Below, piece by piece: positions 1 to 8,329 of a DNA stretch of 64,000 nucleotides (position 1 is the first letter of the stretch; the number at the start of each line of letters is the position of its first letter). Position numbers and translations under genes: made by a program. The notes below the pieces were generated by a model. The model was not told the origin of the DNA, ran no database searches, and saw nothing but the letters and a program-made list of their open reading frames with translations. Origin of the DNA: Chitinophagaceae bacterium (GTDB lineage Bacteria > Bacteroidota > Bacteroidia > Chitinophagales > Chitinophagaceae); NCBI GenBank assembly GCA_016708765.1, contig JADJFD010000001.1:1-64000 (forward strand), read 5' to 3'.

Positions 1-2126
1 TTCACAGTTAAGTCATCGTTTTGTTCTTTCAACTGATGATAAATCTCCTCTGTTACAAAAGGAAGGAAAGGATGAAGCAATTGCATCAGCTCTTCAAAGA
101 AACTGATTGTTTTTTCATAAACTCCTTTATCAATTGGCTGTTCAAAACCCGGTTTCACCCATTCTAAATACCAACTGCAGAAATCATCCCATATAAGTGA
201 GTACAACGTTTTCAATGATTCACTCAACCGAAAATCCCTAAACTGCTCATCTAACTGAATTCTTACTTCATTCAACCGGTTCTCAAACCACTCTACCGCA
301 AAATTGTTAGCGGCCAGGCTGTCATCCTGGGCTTGCCGGAGGGACCACATTTTCACCAGCTTTAATGCATTCCACATCTTGTTAATGAAGAAGCGACCCT
401 GGTCATTACCAGATGGGTCCCACATCAGGTCATTGCCGGCAGGCGAAGAGATCATGATGCCAAACCGGACAGCATCAGCACCATCTTTATCGATCATTTC
501 AAGCAGGTCGGGAGAATTCCCCAGGCTCTTACTCATTTTTCTTCCCTGTTTATCACGAACGATTCCGGTGAAGTATACTTCGCTGAAAGGTTTTTGCCCT
601 TTGTATTCGTAACCGGCCATAATCATACGGGCAACCCAGAAGAAGATAATTTCCGGTGCTGTTACTAATGTATTGGTAGGGTAGTAGTAGTTTACATCTT
701 TATTGTTAGGATTACTATATCCTTTAAAAACCTCAAAGGGCCATAGCCATGATGAGAACCAGGTATCAAGGCAATCTTCATCCTGTTTTAAAACAGCATT
801 ATTTACTCCGTATTTCGTACTGAATAATTCTTTTGCTTCCTGCTCTGTTGCAGCCACTACAAACCTTCCATCGTTATCATACCATGCCGGTATCCTATGA
901 CCCCACCACAGTTGTCTCGATATACACCAATCTTTGATATTCTCCATCCAGTGACGGTAAAGGTTCTTGAATTTGGAAGGGTAGAATTTTACATCATCGT
1001 CCATAACGGCAGACAACGCAGGTCCTGATATTTTTTTCATATCTACCCACCATTGCAGAGATAGTCTTGGTTCAACAACTGCATCCGTTCTTTCACTGTA
1101 GCCAACTTCGCTGGTGTAGTCTTCTGTTTTTAGTAAGAAACCTTTTTCTTCCAGTTCTTTAGCTATTTTTTTTCTTGCTTCGAACCGGTCTTCACCAATA
1201 TATATCTGTGCATCTGCATTCAATGTACCATCCTCATTAAAGATGTCAACCACTTCCAGGTTATGTTTTTGCCCCAGTTGATTATCATTGCTATCATGGG
1301 CCGGAGTTACTTTCAATGCACCGGTTCCAAATTCCATGGTTACATAGTCATCTGTAATGATGGGGATACGGCGGTCAATTAACGGAACGAAGGCGAATTT
1401 ACCATGCAGGTGTTTATACCGTTCATCATCCGGGTGAACGCAAATAGCTGTATCACCCATTATTGTTTCAGGGCGAACCGTAGCAATTACAATATATTCA
1501 TCACCGGGCATATCCAGCTTATACCGCAGGTGGTAAAGTTTTTGCTGCGTCTCTTTTCTTATTACTTCTTCATCACTTAATGCTGTTTTTGCTTTTACAT
1601 CCCAGTTTATCATTCGTTTGCCCCGGTAGATATAACCTTTGTTGTAAAGATCAATAAATACACTAATGACCGATTGGTAATAATCGGGATCCATTGTAAA
1701 ACTGGTACGTTCCCAATCAAGACTGCAACCCATTTTCTTCAACTGCTGCAGAATGATCCCCCCATATTTCTCTTTCCATTCCCAGGCATATTTTAAAAAA
1801 TCTTCCCGGCTCAGTGATGATTTGGCAATTCCTCTTTCACGAAGCATCTGTACTACTTTTGCTTCGGTAGCAATAGATGCATGGTCTGTTCCCGGAACCC
1901 AGCAGGCATTTTTTCCCTGCATCCGGGCTCTTCTAATCAAAATATCCTGTATCGTGTTGTTGAGGCAATGCCCCATATGCAGTACACCGGTTACATTGGG
2001 AGGAGGTATAACTATTGTATAGGGCTCCCGGTCGTCCGGTTCGCTGTGAAAATATTTTTTTTCCAACCAATGCTGATACCATTTCTGTTCGGCAGCACTG
2101 TGGTCAAAATTCTTGCTCAATTCCAT
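1..2126 (-). CDS. valS: Valyl-tRNA synthetase, 3' end beyond the window
   Basis: Charges tRNA-Val with valine in the cytoplasm. The reverse-strand frame is open from the ATG at 2124-2126 to the left edge, about 708 codons, so the C-terminal part lies outside. Near residue 45 it has the class I signature PPNVTGVLHMGH, and near residue 528 the second signature KMSKSLGN, followed by the anticodon-binding domain start. The spacing and the WVPGTDHASIATE stretch fit ValRS. No frameshift is visible in the part seen. The window carries two tRNA-Val genes, its substrates, but these are far away and the proximity is probably chance. All forward-strand open frames across this region are shadows. Confidence 0.97.
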   Translation of the reverse strand, partial: MELSKNFDHSAAEQKWYQHWLEKKYFHSEPDDREPYTIVIPPPNVTGVLHMGHCLNNTIQDILIRRARMQGKNACWVPGTDHASIATEAKVVQMLRERGIAKSSLSREDFLKYAWEWKEKYGGIILQQLKKMGCSLDWERTSFTMDPDYYQSVISVFIDLYNKGYIYRGKRMINWDVKAKTALSDEEVIRKETQQKLYHLRYKLDMPGDEYIVIATVRPETIMGDTAICVHPDDERYKHLHGKFAFVPLIDRRIPIITDDYVTMEFGTGALKVTPAHDSNDNQLGQKHNLEVVDIFNEDGTLNADAQIYIGEDRFEARKKIAKELEEKGFLLKTEDYTSEVGYSERTDAVVEPRLSLQWWVDMKKISGPALSAVMDDDVKFYPSKFKNLYRHWMENIKDWCISRQLWWGHRIPAWYDNDGRFVVAATEQEAKELFSTKYGVNNAVLKQDEDCLDTWFSSWLWPFEVFKGYSNPNNKDVNYYYPTNTLVTAPEIIFFWVARMIMAGYEYKGQKPFSEVYFTGIVRDKQGRKMSKSLGNSPDLLEMIDKDGADAVRFGIMISSPAGNDLMWDPSGNDQGRFFINKMWNALKLVKMWSLRQAQDDSLAANNFAVEWFENRLNEVRIQLDEQFRDFRLSESLKTLYSLIWDDFCSWYLEWVKPGFEQPIDKGVYEKTISFFEELMQLLHPFLPFVTEEIYHQLKEQNDDLTV

Positions 2127-2251
2127 ACTACTTCGCTTACAGTTTTAAATGAAGTAACCTCTGTAATGGTTACACAGTACATGTAAGGCCGCAAATTTAC
2201 CGGGTTTTAGGTAGAAATTGAAACAGCAGGAGATATGATGAGAGGGATGTT

Positions 2252-2676
2252 CTATTCAGAAGGAGGCATGTTTAGTCTTACTTCCTCACAGATATAGTGT
2301 TCTCCTCTGTGAACAGCAAGGATACCTCTATTAATTTCTTCTAAAGGAGACGTTTTGGTCAGGAATCCCCTGGCCCTAATTCCATCATCCGGGTAGCATA
2401 CTTCGCCTGGTTATGAACAGAGAGTCCAATGATCTTTGCCATCGGCATTGTTTCAATTATGCGCCTGGTAAGTTCAAACCCATTAACAGGAGACATATTT
2501 ATATCTACCAGCATAATGTCCGGGTTGAGAGATTGAAACTGCTCTAGTGCTGCATTTCCATTATCACAATCTGCTATAACCTGAAACCGGGGGTTATTTT
2601 CCAATAACAATTTAAAGGATTCACGGACCAATTGATGATCATCAACCAGCATGATACGGATATAGTCATTCTTCAT
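2252..2676 (-). pseudogene. Response regulator receiver domain, frameshifted, no output domain
   Basis: NarL/FixJ-type receiver. Seen: MLVDDHQLVRESFK with the acidic pair, phosphoacceptor Asp in DIMLVDINM, and the K of GFLTKTSP after correction. The frame stops early after MMELGPGDS; adding one G to the GGG run near 2372 restores ARGFLTKTSPLEEINRG and runs to a TAG at 2252-2254. I start at ATG 2676 rather than the TTG at 2682. Even when repaired it ends at about 141 residues without the LuxR-type HTH domain expected of this family. It is either a single-domain receiver or a remnant. No sensor kinase is adjacent. Confidence 0.75.
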
Positions 2677-2682
2677 AATCAA

Positions 2683-3097
2683 ACCAGTTAAGTTGCTACA
2701 TAATCAATAAACATGGAGGCCATGCTTTGGGAAAAGGTTTTACACAGAAACGGCTTGCCAGGCCATAATAAATGGTAGATCAGTAAGGATTTGGATGATA
2801 ATGCCAGGTTGATAGCCTTCAAAAAGCCAACCCGCTTGAACTAATTGGCTGGATTGAAAGCAAAATTCAAAATTGTCCTAAAACAGTAAAAATACTTAAA
2901 ATTAAAAGTAGTATTACTTTGTTATTATACCAAGTAAAATTACCAAAAATTTATCTCGTAAATCTACGATATAGCACTTGACTGAATAAGACGGGCAGGA
3001 GTTGCAGCAAAAAGCAAATTTTGAAATGAATGTCAAAAAAGAGTTTGACTTTTGCCGTTCCTTATTTCCATCACAAAACAAAATGTAACCCATTGCA
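2683..3097. other. Divergent intergenic region
   Basis: About 415 bp between the reverse-strand receiver and the forward-strand esterase. It is AT-rich, with no open frame I believe (a 79-codon reverse frame here is antisense to the esterase start and has no family features). It must hold both promoters, but I see no box good enough to place. Confidence 0.5.
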
Positions 3098-3829
3098 ATG
3101 AAAAAAGAATTGAATTCATGGTATAGTCCTTCTTTAAATAAAGAAATGCCCATAGCTACCTATGGCGATTATGGATTTGCATTATTGCTGGTGCCTACTG
3201 CAGCTGCAGATTACCTCGAATATGAACGTTTTCAGCTGATGCATCATATCGCTCCATTTATTAACCAGGGAAAAGTAAAAGTGTTTTCAATTGACAGTAT
3301 CAATAACGAAAGCTGGCTGAATAATCATATGGATCCCCGGCATAAGTCTCTTCGTCATCAGCAGTGGAATGATTATGTATTTAACGAAGTGGTGCCATTT
3401 ATCCGGAACAGCACCAGCCAGGATACGCCGATCATTACCTGTGGCGCTTCCTTTGGTGCCTTACATAGTATGAATTTATTTCTAAAGCGACCAGATATTA
3501 TAAATGGTGTTATCGCTATGAGTGGAGTTTATGATTTAACTGAATACACCAAAGGCCACTATGATGAGGATGTGTATTTTAACAGTCCCATGCATTTTAT
3601 GCCTAACCTGGGTGATCATTCGGTATTGGAACAGATCAGGAGGAGTAAGAATATTCATATTGTTACCGGTAGCGGGTCGTATGAAGATCCTACCAGCAGC
3701 GGTAAGTTTGCCAAAATATTATATGATAAAGGAATCTGGTATGAACTGGATGTATGGGGTGAAGAGTGGCCGCATGACTGGGATACCTGGAGGGCTATGT
3801 TGCCGCACTACCTGGGCAGCAAGTTCTGA
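3098..3829 (+). CDS. Putative esterase, alpha/beta hydrolase fold
   Basis: 243-aa protein of the esterase D / PF00756-like group. Seen: nucleophile elbow C-G-A-S-F-G-A (Ser near residue 128), a following MNLFLKRPDIINGVIAMSG strand-helix, and a C-terminal His in EEWPHDWDTWR, near residue 226, that fits the catalytic His. There is no signal peptide, so it is probably cytoplasmic. The substrate cannot be told. Its 3' end overlaps the repaired 3' end of the convergent aat gene by about 22 bp. The start at 3098 is the first ATG and agrees with the start of homology. Confidence 0.85.
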   Translation: MKKELNSWYSPSLNKEMPIATYGDYGFALLLVPTAAADYLEYERFQLMHHIAPFINQGKVKVFSIDSINNESWLNNHMDPRHKSLRHQQWNDYVFNEVVPFIRNSTSQDTPIITCGASFGALHSMNLFLKRPDIINGVIAMSGVYDLTEYTKGHYDEDVYFNSPMHFMPNLGDHSVLEQIRRSKNIHIVTGSGSYEDPTSSGKFAKILYDKGIWYELDVWGEEWPHDWDTWRAMLPHYLGSKF

Positions 3830-4457
3830 AGCAGCTGAATAAATTCTTTTCGCGGGATCATCCGGGCACCAAAACTTTCAAGGTATTCTGTATAGACCTG
3901 GCAGTCTATTAACAGGATACCTTCTTCTTTAGCAGCTGAACATACCTGGTAAAAGCAAACCGTGACGCATTACTTTGTTTGCTGAACATACTTTCCCCGA
4001 AAAACACTTTGCCTATTTTGATTCCATAAAGTCCGCCAACTAATTCGCCATTCTTCCATACCTCGGCGCTGTGGGCATATCCTGATTCATGCATTTTACA
4101 ATAGGCTCTTTCTACTTCGTTGGTTATCCAGGTTCCTTCCTGCCCGGGTCTTTTTGTTTCTTTACATCGGAGAATAACTTGTTGGAAGGCTTTGTTGATG
4201 GTAAAATCAAATTCGTTTCTTTTCAGTAATGGCTTGATGCTTTTACTCACTTTTAATTCGCCGGGAAATAAAACAAATCTCGGATCAGGACTCCACCAGA
4301 GTATATGTTCACCCTCGTACCAGGGAAATATCCCATGGCGGTAAGCCAGCACTAACCTTTCCGGAGAAAGGTCACCACCCATTGCCAGTAATCCATCAGG
4401 TTCTGATAAATGAACCGGGGGAAAAACAAGTTCTTTATCAAGGGCGAAAATGGCCAT
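3808..4457 (-). CDS. aat: Leucyl/phenylalanyl-tRNA--protein transferase, frameshifted near its end
   Basis: Transfers Leu or Phe from aminoacyl-tRNA to proteins with N-terminal Arg or Lys, creating N-degrons. Family signatures seen: FPPVHLSEPDGLLAMGGDLS, HGIFPWY, WWSPDPR, GGLYGIKIGKVFFGESMFS and SNASRFAF. The raw frame stops at 3909 (QLLKKKVSC). One extra A in the AAA run near 3930 restores KEEGILLIDCQVYTEYLESFGARM-type sequence to a TAG at 3808-3810, giving the usual C-terminus. It lies 14 bp downstream of clpS on the same strand, so the two are very likely co-transcribed. The frameshift is probably a sequencing error. Confidence 0.93.
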
Positions 4458-4471
4458 GGATCAGAAATGAA

Positions 4472-4774
4472 TTATACGGCGATGACTTCAATGGTAGCAT
4501 TGATACCTCTTTCTGTGATTGCATCACATTGGGGCTTCAGGTCATCGTAAGGGCCATTTTTTACTGCATATTTGCCCTGGAAATGGATGATATAAGCGCA
4601 TTGTTCAGCCTGTTCGTGGGCATGTCCGCATACTTCCATCAGGGTTTCAATTACCCACTCGAAAGTATTGACTTCATCATTCCAGACAATGAGCCGGCAA
4701 TTGTTTTCGGTAAGGGTAAGTACATCCGTTTCTTCCGATTGTAATGAATCCGTATTAGTTGCTGTAGCTTTCAT
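4472..4774 (-). CDS. clpS: ATP-dependent Clp protease adaptor ClpS
   Basis: 100-aa adaptor that hands N-degron substrates to the ClpA-type unfoldase of ClpAP. Seen: LIVWNDEVNTFEWVIETL (the N-D-x-x-N/T-F core of the substrate pocket), then CGHAHEQAEQCAYIIHFQGKYAV, the usual helix with the M/H surface, and an LKPQCDAITERGINATIEVI tail. Length is normal. It is the first gene of the pair with aat: one enzyme makes the degron and the other delivers it. Confidence 0.95.
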   Translation of the reverse strand: MKATATNTDSLQSEETDVLTLTENNCRLIVWNDEVNTFEWVIETLMEVCGHAHEQAEQCAYIIHFQGKYAVKNGPYDDLKPQCDAITERGINATIEVIAV

Positions 4775-4848
4775 TCAGGGTGTAAAAGTAAAAATTTATT
4801 TCAGATTATTATTGCAATAAAAAAAAGTCTCAATAACATGGCTTTGAT

Positions 4849-4879
4849 GTGGGAATTGACAGGTTTGAACCGCAGACCC
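4849..4879 (-). repeat. Degenerate tRNA 3'-half remnant (R1)
   Basis: The reverse strand reads a T-arm and acceptor-like end close to the tRNA-Val 3' end at 49360, with about four mismatches (GGTTCAAACC instead of GGTTCGAACC, ATTCCCAC acceptor end). Upstream on the same strand the sequence CTTCCAA resembles an anticodon loop, but no full cloverleaf can be folded. It is the oldest-looking of four copies of this tail. Confidence 0.5.
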
Positions 4880-5027
4880 ACTACTTGGAAGGCTGCACAG
4901 AAAAAAAGGCCTAAGGGATACTTTGATATTCGTCTCCCTGAAGCCTTCTTGGTTGAAAACCATTTTGGTAACCCAATGCAATAAATCCGACAGGTAGATA
5001 ACCTGTTTTTGACTTACTGTCCCTGTA

Positions 5028-5231
5028 TTATGAATCTACCCGGAAGGATACCTTGCAAATTGTACCGTAGGAAGTGATCTTTCCTTCTTTTACATGCACT
5101 TTGAAATCTTTCACATAGATAGAATCAATATTGTGAACGGTTTTAGAAACTTCGGCAAGACAATTTTTGATGGCGTCATCAAAGCTGACAGGCGAAGAAG
5201 CAATAACTTCTATGACTTTTACTATTGGCAT
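5028..5231 (-). CDS. Dodecin family flavin-binding protein
   Basis: 67-aa small protein matching dodecins: VKVIEVIASSPVSFDDAIKNCL at the start, VKDFKVHVKEGKITSYGTICKVSFRVD at the end. Dodecins form 12-mers that store flavins; here Trp at the flavin site is not visible, so ligand is uncertain. Last gene of a reverse-strand group with the SH3 and BON proteins, 57 bp downstream of the former. Confidence 0.85.
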   Translation of the reverse strand: MPIVKVIEVIASSPVSFDDAIKNCLAEVSKTVHNIDSIYVKDFKVHVKEGKITSYGTICKVSFRVDS

Positions 5232-5288
5232 AAAATTTTATTTAAGTGAAAAAAAAATCTACATCATTTTCCTGCAATATAGGAGCCG

Positions 5289-5714
5289 TCAATTTGGTTC
5301 TGGCGTAAGATATTGTGCATAGGCATAGCCTTCCTCGCCATCGTTTGTCCGTATCAGCCACCACTGATCATTTGATTGGCTTACCAATGTTACAATTTCA
5401 TGGTGGGCAGCTTTACCGACAATTGGTTGATCCGTGCCAGGCCCTTTGCGAATATTCAGATTTGATCTTTCTGTAGTCACTTTGACTTTTGTACCAGGAA
5501 TAGAGGGGGATACATTTACATTCATGACAACATCTCCGGAAAGAAAATCAGGATCCAGTTTGTTATAGGTTTCCCAAAGCTGATCTTTTACAACTCCACT
5601 TGGTGCCTCGCCATCAATGTACAAAACGCCATCCTGTTCTCGGACTTGCAGGTTGTTAACTCCTGATGCAACAGCGGCATCCATTAAATCTTTGTATTTA
5701 TCTTTTAGTTGCAT
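5289..5714 (-). CDS. BON-like and bacterial SH3 domain protein
   Basis: 141-aa protein without a signal peptide. Residues about 1-70 (DLMDAAVASGVNNLQVREQDGVLYIDGEAPSG in part) look like a BON/LysM-leader fold; residues about 75-138 are an SH3b domain (TTERSNLNIRKGPGTDQPIVG, WWLIRTNDGEEGYAYAQYL). SH3b domains often bind peptidoglycan. The neighbour 19 bp upstream is a BON lipoprotein-like protein, so a cell envelope role is likely. The exact function is unknown. Confidence 0.75.
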   Translation of the reverse strand: MQLKDKYKDLMDAAVASGVNNLQVREQDGVLYIDGEAPSGVVKDQLWETYNKLDPDFLSGDVVMNVNVSPSIPGTKVKVTTERSNLNIRKGPGTDQPIVGKAAHHEIVTLVSQSNDQWWLIRTNDGEEGYAYAQYLTPEPN

Positions 5715-5733
5715 AATAATTAGATTTACTTGT

Positions 5734-6228
5734 TTATTTAGATATTTTCAAACCAGCAGCATCTACTTTTTTAGGTTTCAACCCGTCCAATGCCATTTTC
5801 AATTTTTTCCAGTCGGCTGATTTTAATTCCCCGGTAACGTAGATTATTCCATCCTTTACGGTTGCTGTAATCCCAGTAAAATCTTTTGTCGCATCTTTAA
5901 CAGCCATAGTAAGAGGATCATCGGGTGTAATAACAACTGGTGGTGTAACCGTTACATTATTCAGTACTGACTTAACACCTTTTATTCCGCCAACTATAGT
6001 TGCCACAGTTGCCTGTACTGAAGCATCTTTAACCTCCCCGGTAACGGTAGCCACTCCTTCCTTAACATCAACTGACAGGCCTGAAGTCTGCGGATCGGAC
6101 TTCAAAGCTGCTTCAATCGAAGTTTTAATATTGGCATCCTTGGGTTTGGCTTTACAGCCTGGGGCTGCAGTGCTTAAAATTGTGATTGCTCCTGCTAGCA
6201 AAAACAAAGCACTGAAAATCTTTTTCAT
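5734..6228 (-). CDS. Secreted protein with two BON domains
   Basis: 164-aa protein with an N-terminal signal sequence (KKIFSALFLLAGAITILS) and a Cys at residue 25 after APG that could be lipid-modified, though the lipobox is poor. Two BON repeats are visible: about 32-90 (IEAALKSDPQ, VDVKEGVATVTGEVKD) and about 105-164 (VKDATKDFTGITATVKDGIIYVTGEL). BON domains are thought to bind membranes or envelope partners. First gene of the reverse-strand group with the SH3 protein and dodecin. Confidence 0.85.
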   Translation of the reverse strand: MKKIFSALFLLAGAITILSTAAPGCKAKPKDANIKTSIEAALKSDPQTSGLSVDVKEGVATVTGEVKDASVQATVATIVGGIKGVKSVLNNVTVTPPVVITPDDPLTMAVKDATKDFTGITATVKDGIIYVTGELKSADWKKLKMALDGLKPKKVDAAGLKISK

Positions 6229-6555
6229 AATTTAATTTTTTTGATTCTGATGTAAGGTACGCTGTAGGGACAATCGGATATGATGACCCTGCTCAGGTTT
6301 GTCAGGCATATCAAATTTTTTGGCTTAATTGCACATTCCCATTCTAAGACAAAGTGCAAATTTTTTTTGATTTACCTGGTCAATGATCAACCTGAATGTA
6401 ATTTCCATGCTCTTTAAGATTGAGCATATAGTTAGCCGAAAACTTACAGGCAATTTACAAGTAAAAGGGGCTTTTAGGGTTCATTTTGTAGTAACCTGCT
6501 AATAGCATAAGACCTCTAAAACACTTAGAATCAAAGTATCTTAGAGGTCTTGTAT
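6229..6555. other. Intergenic region with a long inverted repeat
   Basis: Holds the promoter of the BON operon and, at about 6513-6551, an 11-bp perfect inverted repeat (AAGACCTCTAA / TTAGAGGTCTT) just 3' of the tRNA remnant R2 on the reverse strand. This fits a processing or termination hairpin left behind from the old tRNA locus. No gene is seen. Confidence 0.5.
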
Positions 6556-6588
6556 GTGGGAGTTGACGGGTTCGAACCGCCGACCCTC
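6556..6588 (-). repeat. tRNA-Val 3'-half remnant (R2)
   Basis: Reverse strand carries the same T-arm plus acceptor end as the intact tRNA-Val(TAC) at 49360-49434: GGTCGGCGGTTCGAACC then CCGTCAACTCCCA. The 5' half is missing and is replaced by the 3' end of the GIY-YIG gene, whose stop codon lies where the anticodon loop would be (CTAACAG). Confidence 0.75.
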
Positions 6589-6595
6589 CCGACTG

Positions 6596-6856
6596 TTAGT
6601 CGGGGTGCCCTTCCCCAATAAGCTTTTCAATCTTTTTCCTGGACTTCCAGCTTTTTATTTCCCGCTCTCTTTTTGAAGCCTCCTCTTTATTAGTAAAAGT
6701 TTCAGAATATTGGAGTTCCCAATCTCCAGAACCACCACCGGTAAACCCCGAGTGCCTGGTGTTATGTTTTCTGATTCTTTCAGTAATAGAATCACCTGTA
6801 AAACCTGTATAATACCGATCTTTAATCCTGGAATAAATTATGTAGACTGTCCACAT
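6596..6856 (-). CDS. GIY-YIG nuclease family protein
   Basis: 86-aa (from ATG 6856; a TTG at 6862 is less likely) single-domain GIY-YIG endonuclease of the UPF0213/YhbQ-like type. Seen: WTVYIIYS (the G-I-Y strand equivalent), RYYTGFTGD (YIG equivalent), the conserved Arg in RIRKHN, and the Glu in KEEASKREREIKSWKSRKK. It ends in EGHPD with its TAA inside the tRNA remnant R2, and on its 5' side lies remnant R3. A unit of one terminator, one GIY-YIG gene and one tRNA 3' half is therefore inserted at the tRNA-Val tail. This arrangement suggests a tRNA-targeting homing unit. Confidence 0.85.
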   Translation of the reverse strand: MWTVYIIYSRIKDRYYTGFTGDSITERIRKHNTRHSGFTGGGSGDWELQYSETFTNKEEASKREREIKSWKSRKKIEKLIGEGHPD

Positions 6857-6863
6857 AAACAAA

Positions 6864-6885
6864 AACGCCTCGATAAAGAGGCTTA
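6864..6885 (-). terminator. Rho-independent terminator downstream of remnant R3
   Basis: On the reverse strand: GCCTC, loop TTTATC, GAGGC, followed by GTTTTTG. It lies directly 3' of the tRNA tail R3 and 5' of the GIY-YIG gene, so it would end a tRNA transcript at this site. Confidence 0.65.
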
Positions 6886-6894
6886 GGTGTGGGG

Positions 6895-6931
6895 GTTGAC
6901 GGGTTCGAACCGCCGACCCTCTGCTTGTAAG
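6895..6931. repeat. Left attachment site of the island (tRNA remnant R3)
   Basis: Starts GTTGACGGGTTCGAACC and ends CTGCTTGTAAG; identical over 37 bp to 49365-49401. With one mismatch the match extends left to 6889. Beyond 6931 the two copies diverge (TCGGAG here, GCAGAT in the intact tRNA), which places the crossover inside or at the edge of the anticodon stem-loop. Confidence 0.9.
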
Positions 6932-7040
6932 TCGGAGTACCTATCCTTCTCTTGTTTGTCCCCTCTTTGCACTTGCTATGTAAATCAACATTTTATAAAA
7001 AATATTTTTCCTTTTTGCTACTTTTTTTAGCACTTATTAG

Positions 7041-7048
7041 TACCTTTG
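7041..7048 (+). promoter_or_regulatory. Candidate -7 box of the recombinase promoter
   Basis: TACCTTTG fits the Bacteroidota TAnnTTTG element; a TTTG at 7014-7017 could be the -33 element, though the spacing is a little long. The box overlaps the first GAGGTCACA repeat, so binding of the recombinase or excisionase there could repress its own transcription. Confidence 0.45.
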
Positions 7049-7068
7049 AGGTCACATTTGAGGTCACA
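7048..7068. repeat. Left double repeat, candidate arm-type recombinase site
   Basis: Two tandem copies of GAGGTCACA separated by TTT, followed by a weaker third (CAGGTCGCT). The same 21 bp in the same orientation occurs at 49291-49311 near the right end. Placement 117 bp inside the left attachment site fits arm-type binding sites of lambda-type recombinases. Confidence 0.7.
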
Positions 7069-7099
7069 TTCAGGTCGCTAATAACTAAAGAAAGAACTA

Positions 7100-8329
7100 A
7101 TGATAGAGCAAAAAGTTACCGTCAATTTCTTCCTTGATAAATCAAGGCCAAACGCTGAGAACAAGTGTTTGATTAAATTAAATATCTACTGCAAACCTAC
7201 AAAAAAAAGGTACGCTACTTCCTACCACGTTACAACCGATGATTGGGAAAAATTGAACGGCTCCAATCTCCGGGATGAAAACCTGAAAGAAATCAGGAAG
7301 AAGCTCAACACCCTGCAAGCTTCAGTTGAAAAAACAATAGAGAAAATAAACCCCTTCTCTTTCGTTGCCTTTGAAGAATTGTTTTTTGATAAGTCACCAA
7401 AGCCCACCACCAAAACAACAACACTGCAAAGCTGGTTTGATACGTACATTAATGAGTTGCATGATAAAGGCAGAGTTGGTACTGCTATCGCATACCGTAC
7501 TACAATCAATTCGTTGAATCTTTATAAAAAGGGTTTGCACTTGCAGGATGTTACCCCGGCTTTGTTAGAAGATTATGAAAAGCATTTGACCGATGCCAGC
7601 AAATCTTATACAACAGTCAGTATTTATATCCGCCAACTCAGGGCCATCATTAACCAGGCAATTAATGCCAATGTTCTTTCCGCAGAAAAGTATCCGTTCA
7701 AAAAATATGAAATACCATCCGGCAGGAATGTTAAGAAAGCCCTGTCAGAAAAAGACATTCAAAAAATTCTAAATCATACACCGGAGAAAGCAGACGAACA
7801 GAAGGCACTTGATTTTTGGATTCTCTCTTACCTGTGCAGCGGTATCAACTTTGCAGATATTATTGAATTGAAGCCTTCAAATATCAATGGCGATTATTTG
7901 CATTTCATAAGGGCAAAAACAAAGAACACAAAAAAGAAAGATTTGCGGCCAATAAAAGTTGGCCTTAATCCCAGGGCAAAAGATATTATCAGGAAATGGA
8001 AAAATACCATTCCTGAAAACCCTTACCTGTTTCCAGTATTAGAAACAGGGCTTGCACCCAAAACAGTAAAGCACCGTTGCCAGCGTTTTATTAAATGGGT
8101 TAATAAAAGAATGGAACTAATACGGATTGAATTAGAAATAGACCAGAAGATAGGAACCTATGCAGCAAGGCATACTTTCTCAACTGTACTAAAACGTAAA
8201 GGAGTTTCTACAGAGTTCATCAAAGAATCATTAGGTCATAGCTCATTAGTTACAACCGAAAATTATTTAGATAGCTTTACTGATAATGTGAAACTGCAAT
8301 ATGCAAACCTGTTAACTGAATCATGGTAA
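7100..8329 (+). CDS. Tyrosine recombinase (island integrase)
   Basis: 409-aa site-specific recombinase of the Bacteroidota phage-integrase / SAM-like type. Residues 1-100: N-terminal arm-binding domain (VTVNFFLDKSRPN, TTDDWEKLNGSN); about 105-200: core-binding SAM-like domain (LQSWFDTYINELHDKGRVGTA in part); about 215-400: catalytic domain with LCSGINFADIIELK, ARHTFST near 356, LGHSS near 378 and nucleophile Tyr in ENYLDSF near 388. The first catalytic Arg position reads Asn in SGINF, as in many relatives. It sits at the left end next to the attachment site, and its stop overlaps the start of the next gene. Confidence 0.93.
   Translation: MIEQKVTVNFFLDKSRPNAENKCLIKLNIYCKPTKKRYATSYHVTTDDWEKLNGSNLRDENLKEIRKKLNTLQASVEKTIEKINPFSFVAFEELFFDKSPKPTTKTTTLQSWFDTYINELHDKGRVGTAIAYRTTINSLNLYKKGLHLQDVTPALLEDYEKHLTDASKSYTTVSIYIRQLRAIINQAINANVLSAEKYPFKKYEIPSGRNVKKALSEKDIQKILNHTPEKADEQKALDFWILSYLCSGINFADIIELKPSNINGDYLHFIRAKTKNTKKKDLRPIKVGLNPRAKDIIRKWKNTIPENPYLFPVLETGLAPKTVKHRCQRFIKWVNKRMELIRIELEIDQKIGTYAARHTFSTVLKRKGVSTEFIKESLGHSSLVTTENYLDSFTDNVKLQYANLLTESW

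Noticed and set aside
304..2186. Several forward-strand open frames
   Set aside because: All are antisense to valS, have no family pattern, and are explained by the open reverse-strand frame.
2914..3153. 79-codon reverse frame
   Set aside because: Antisense to the esterase start and made of low-information hydrophobic residues.
4796..4981. 61-codon reverse frame with ATG start
   Set aside because: It crosses tRNA remnant R1 and shows no protein pattern; the remnant explains the sequence.
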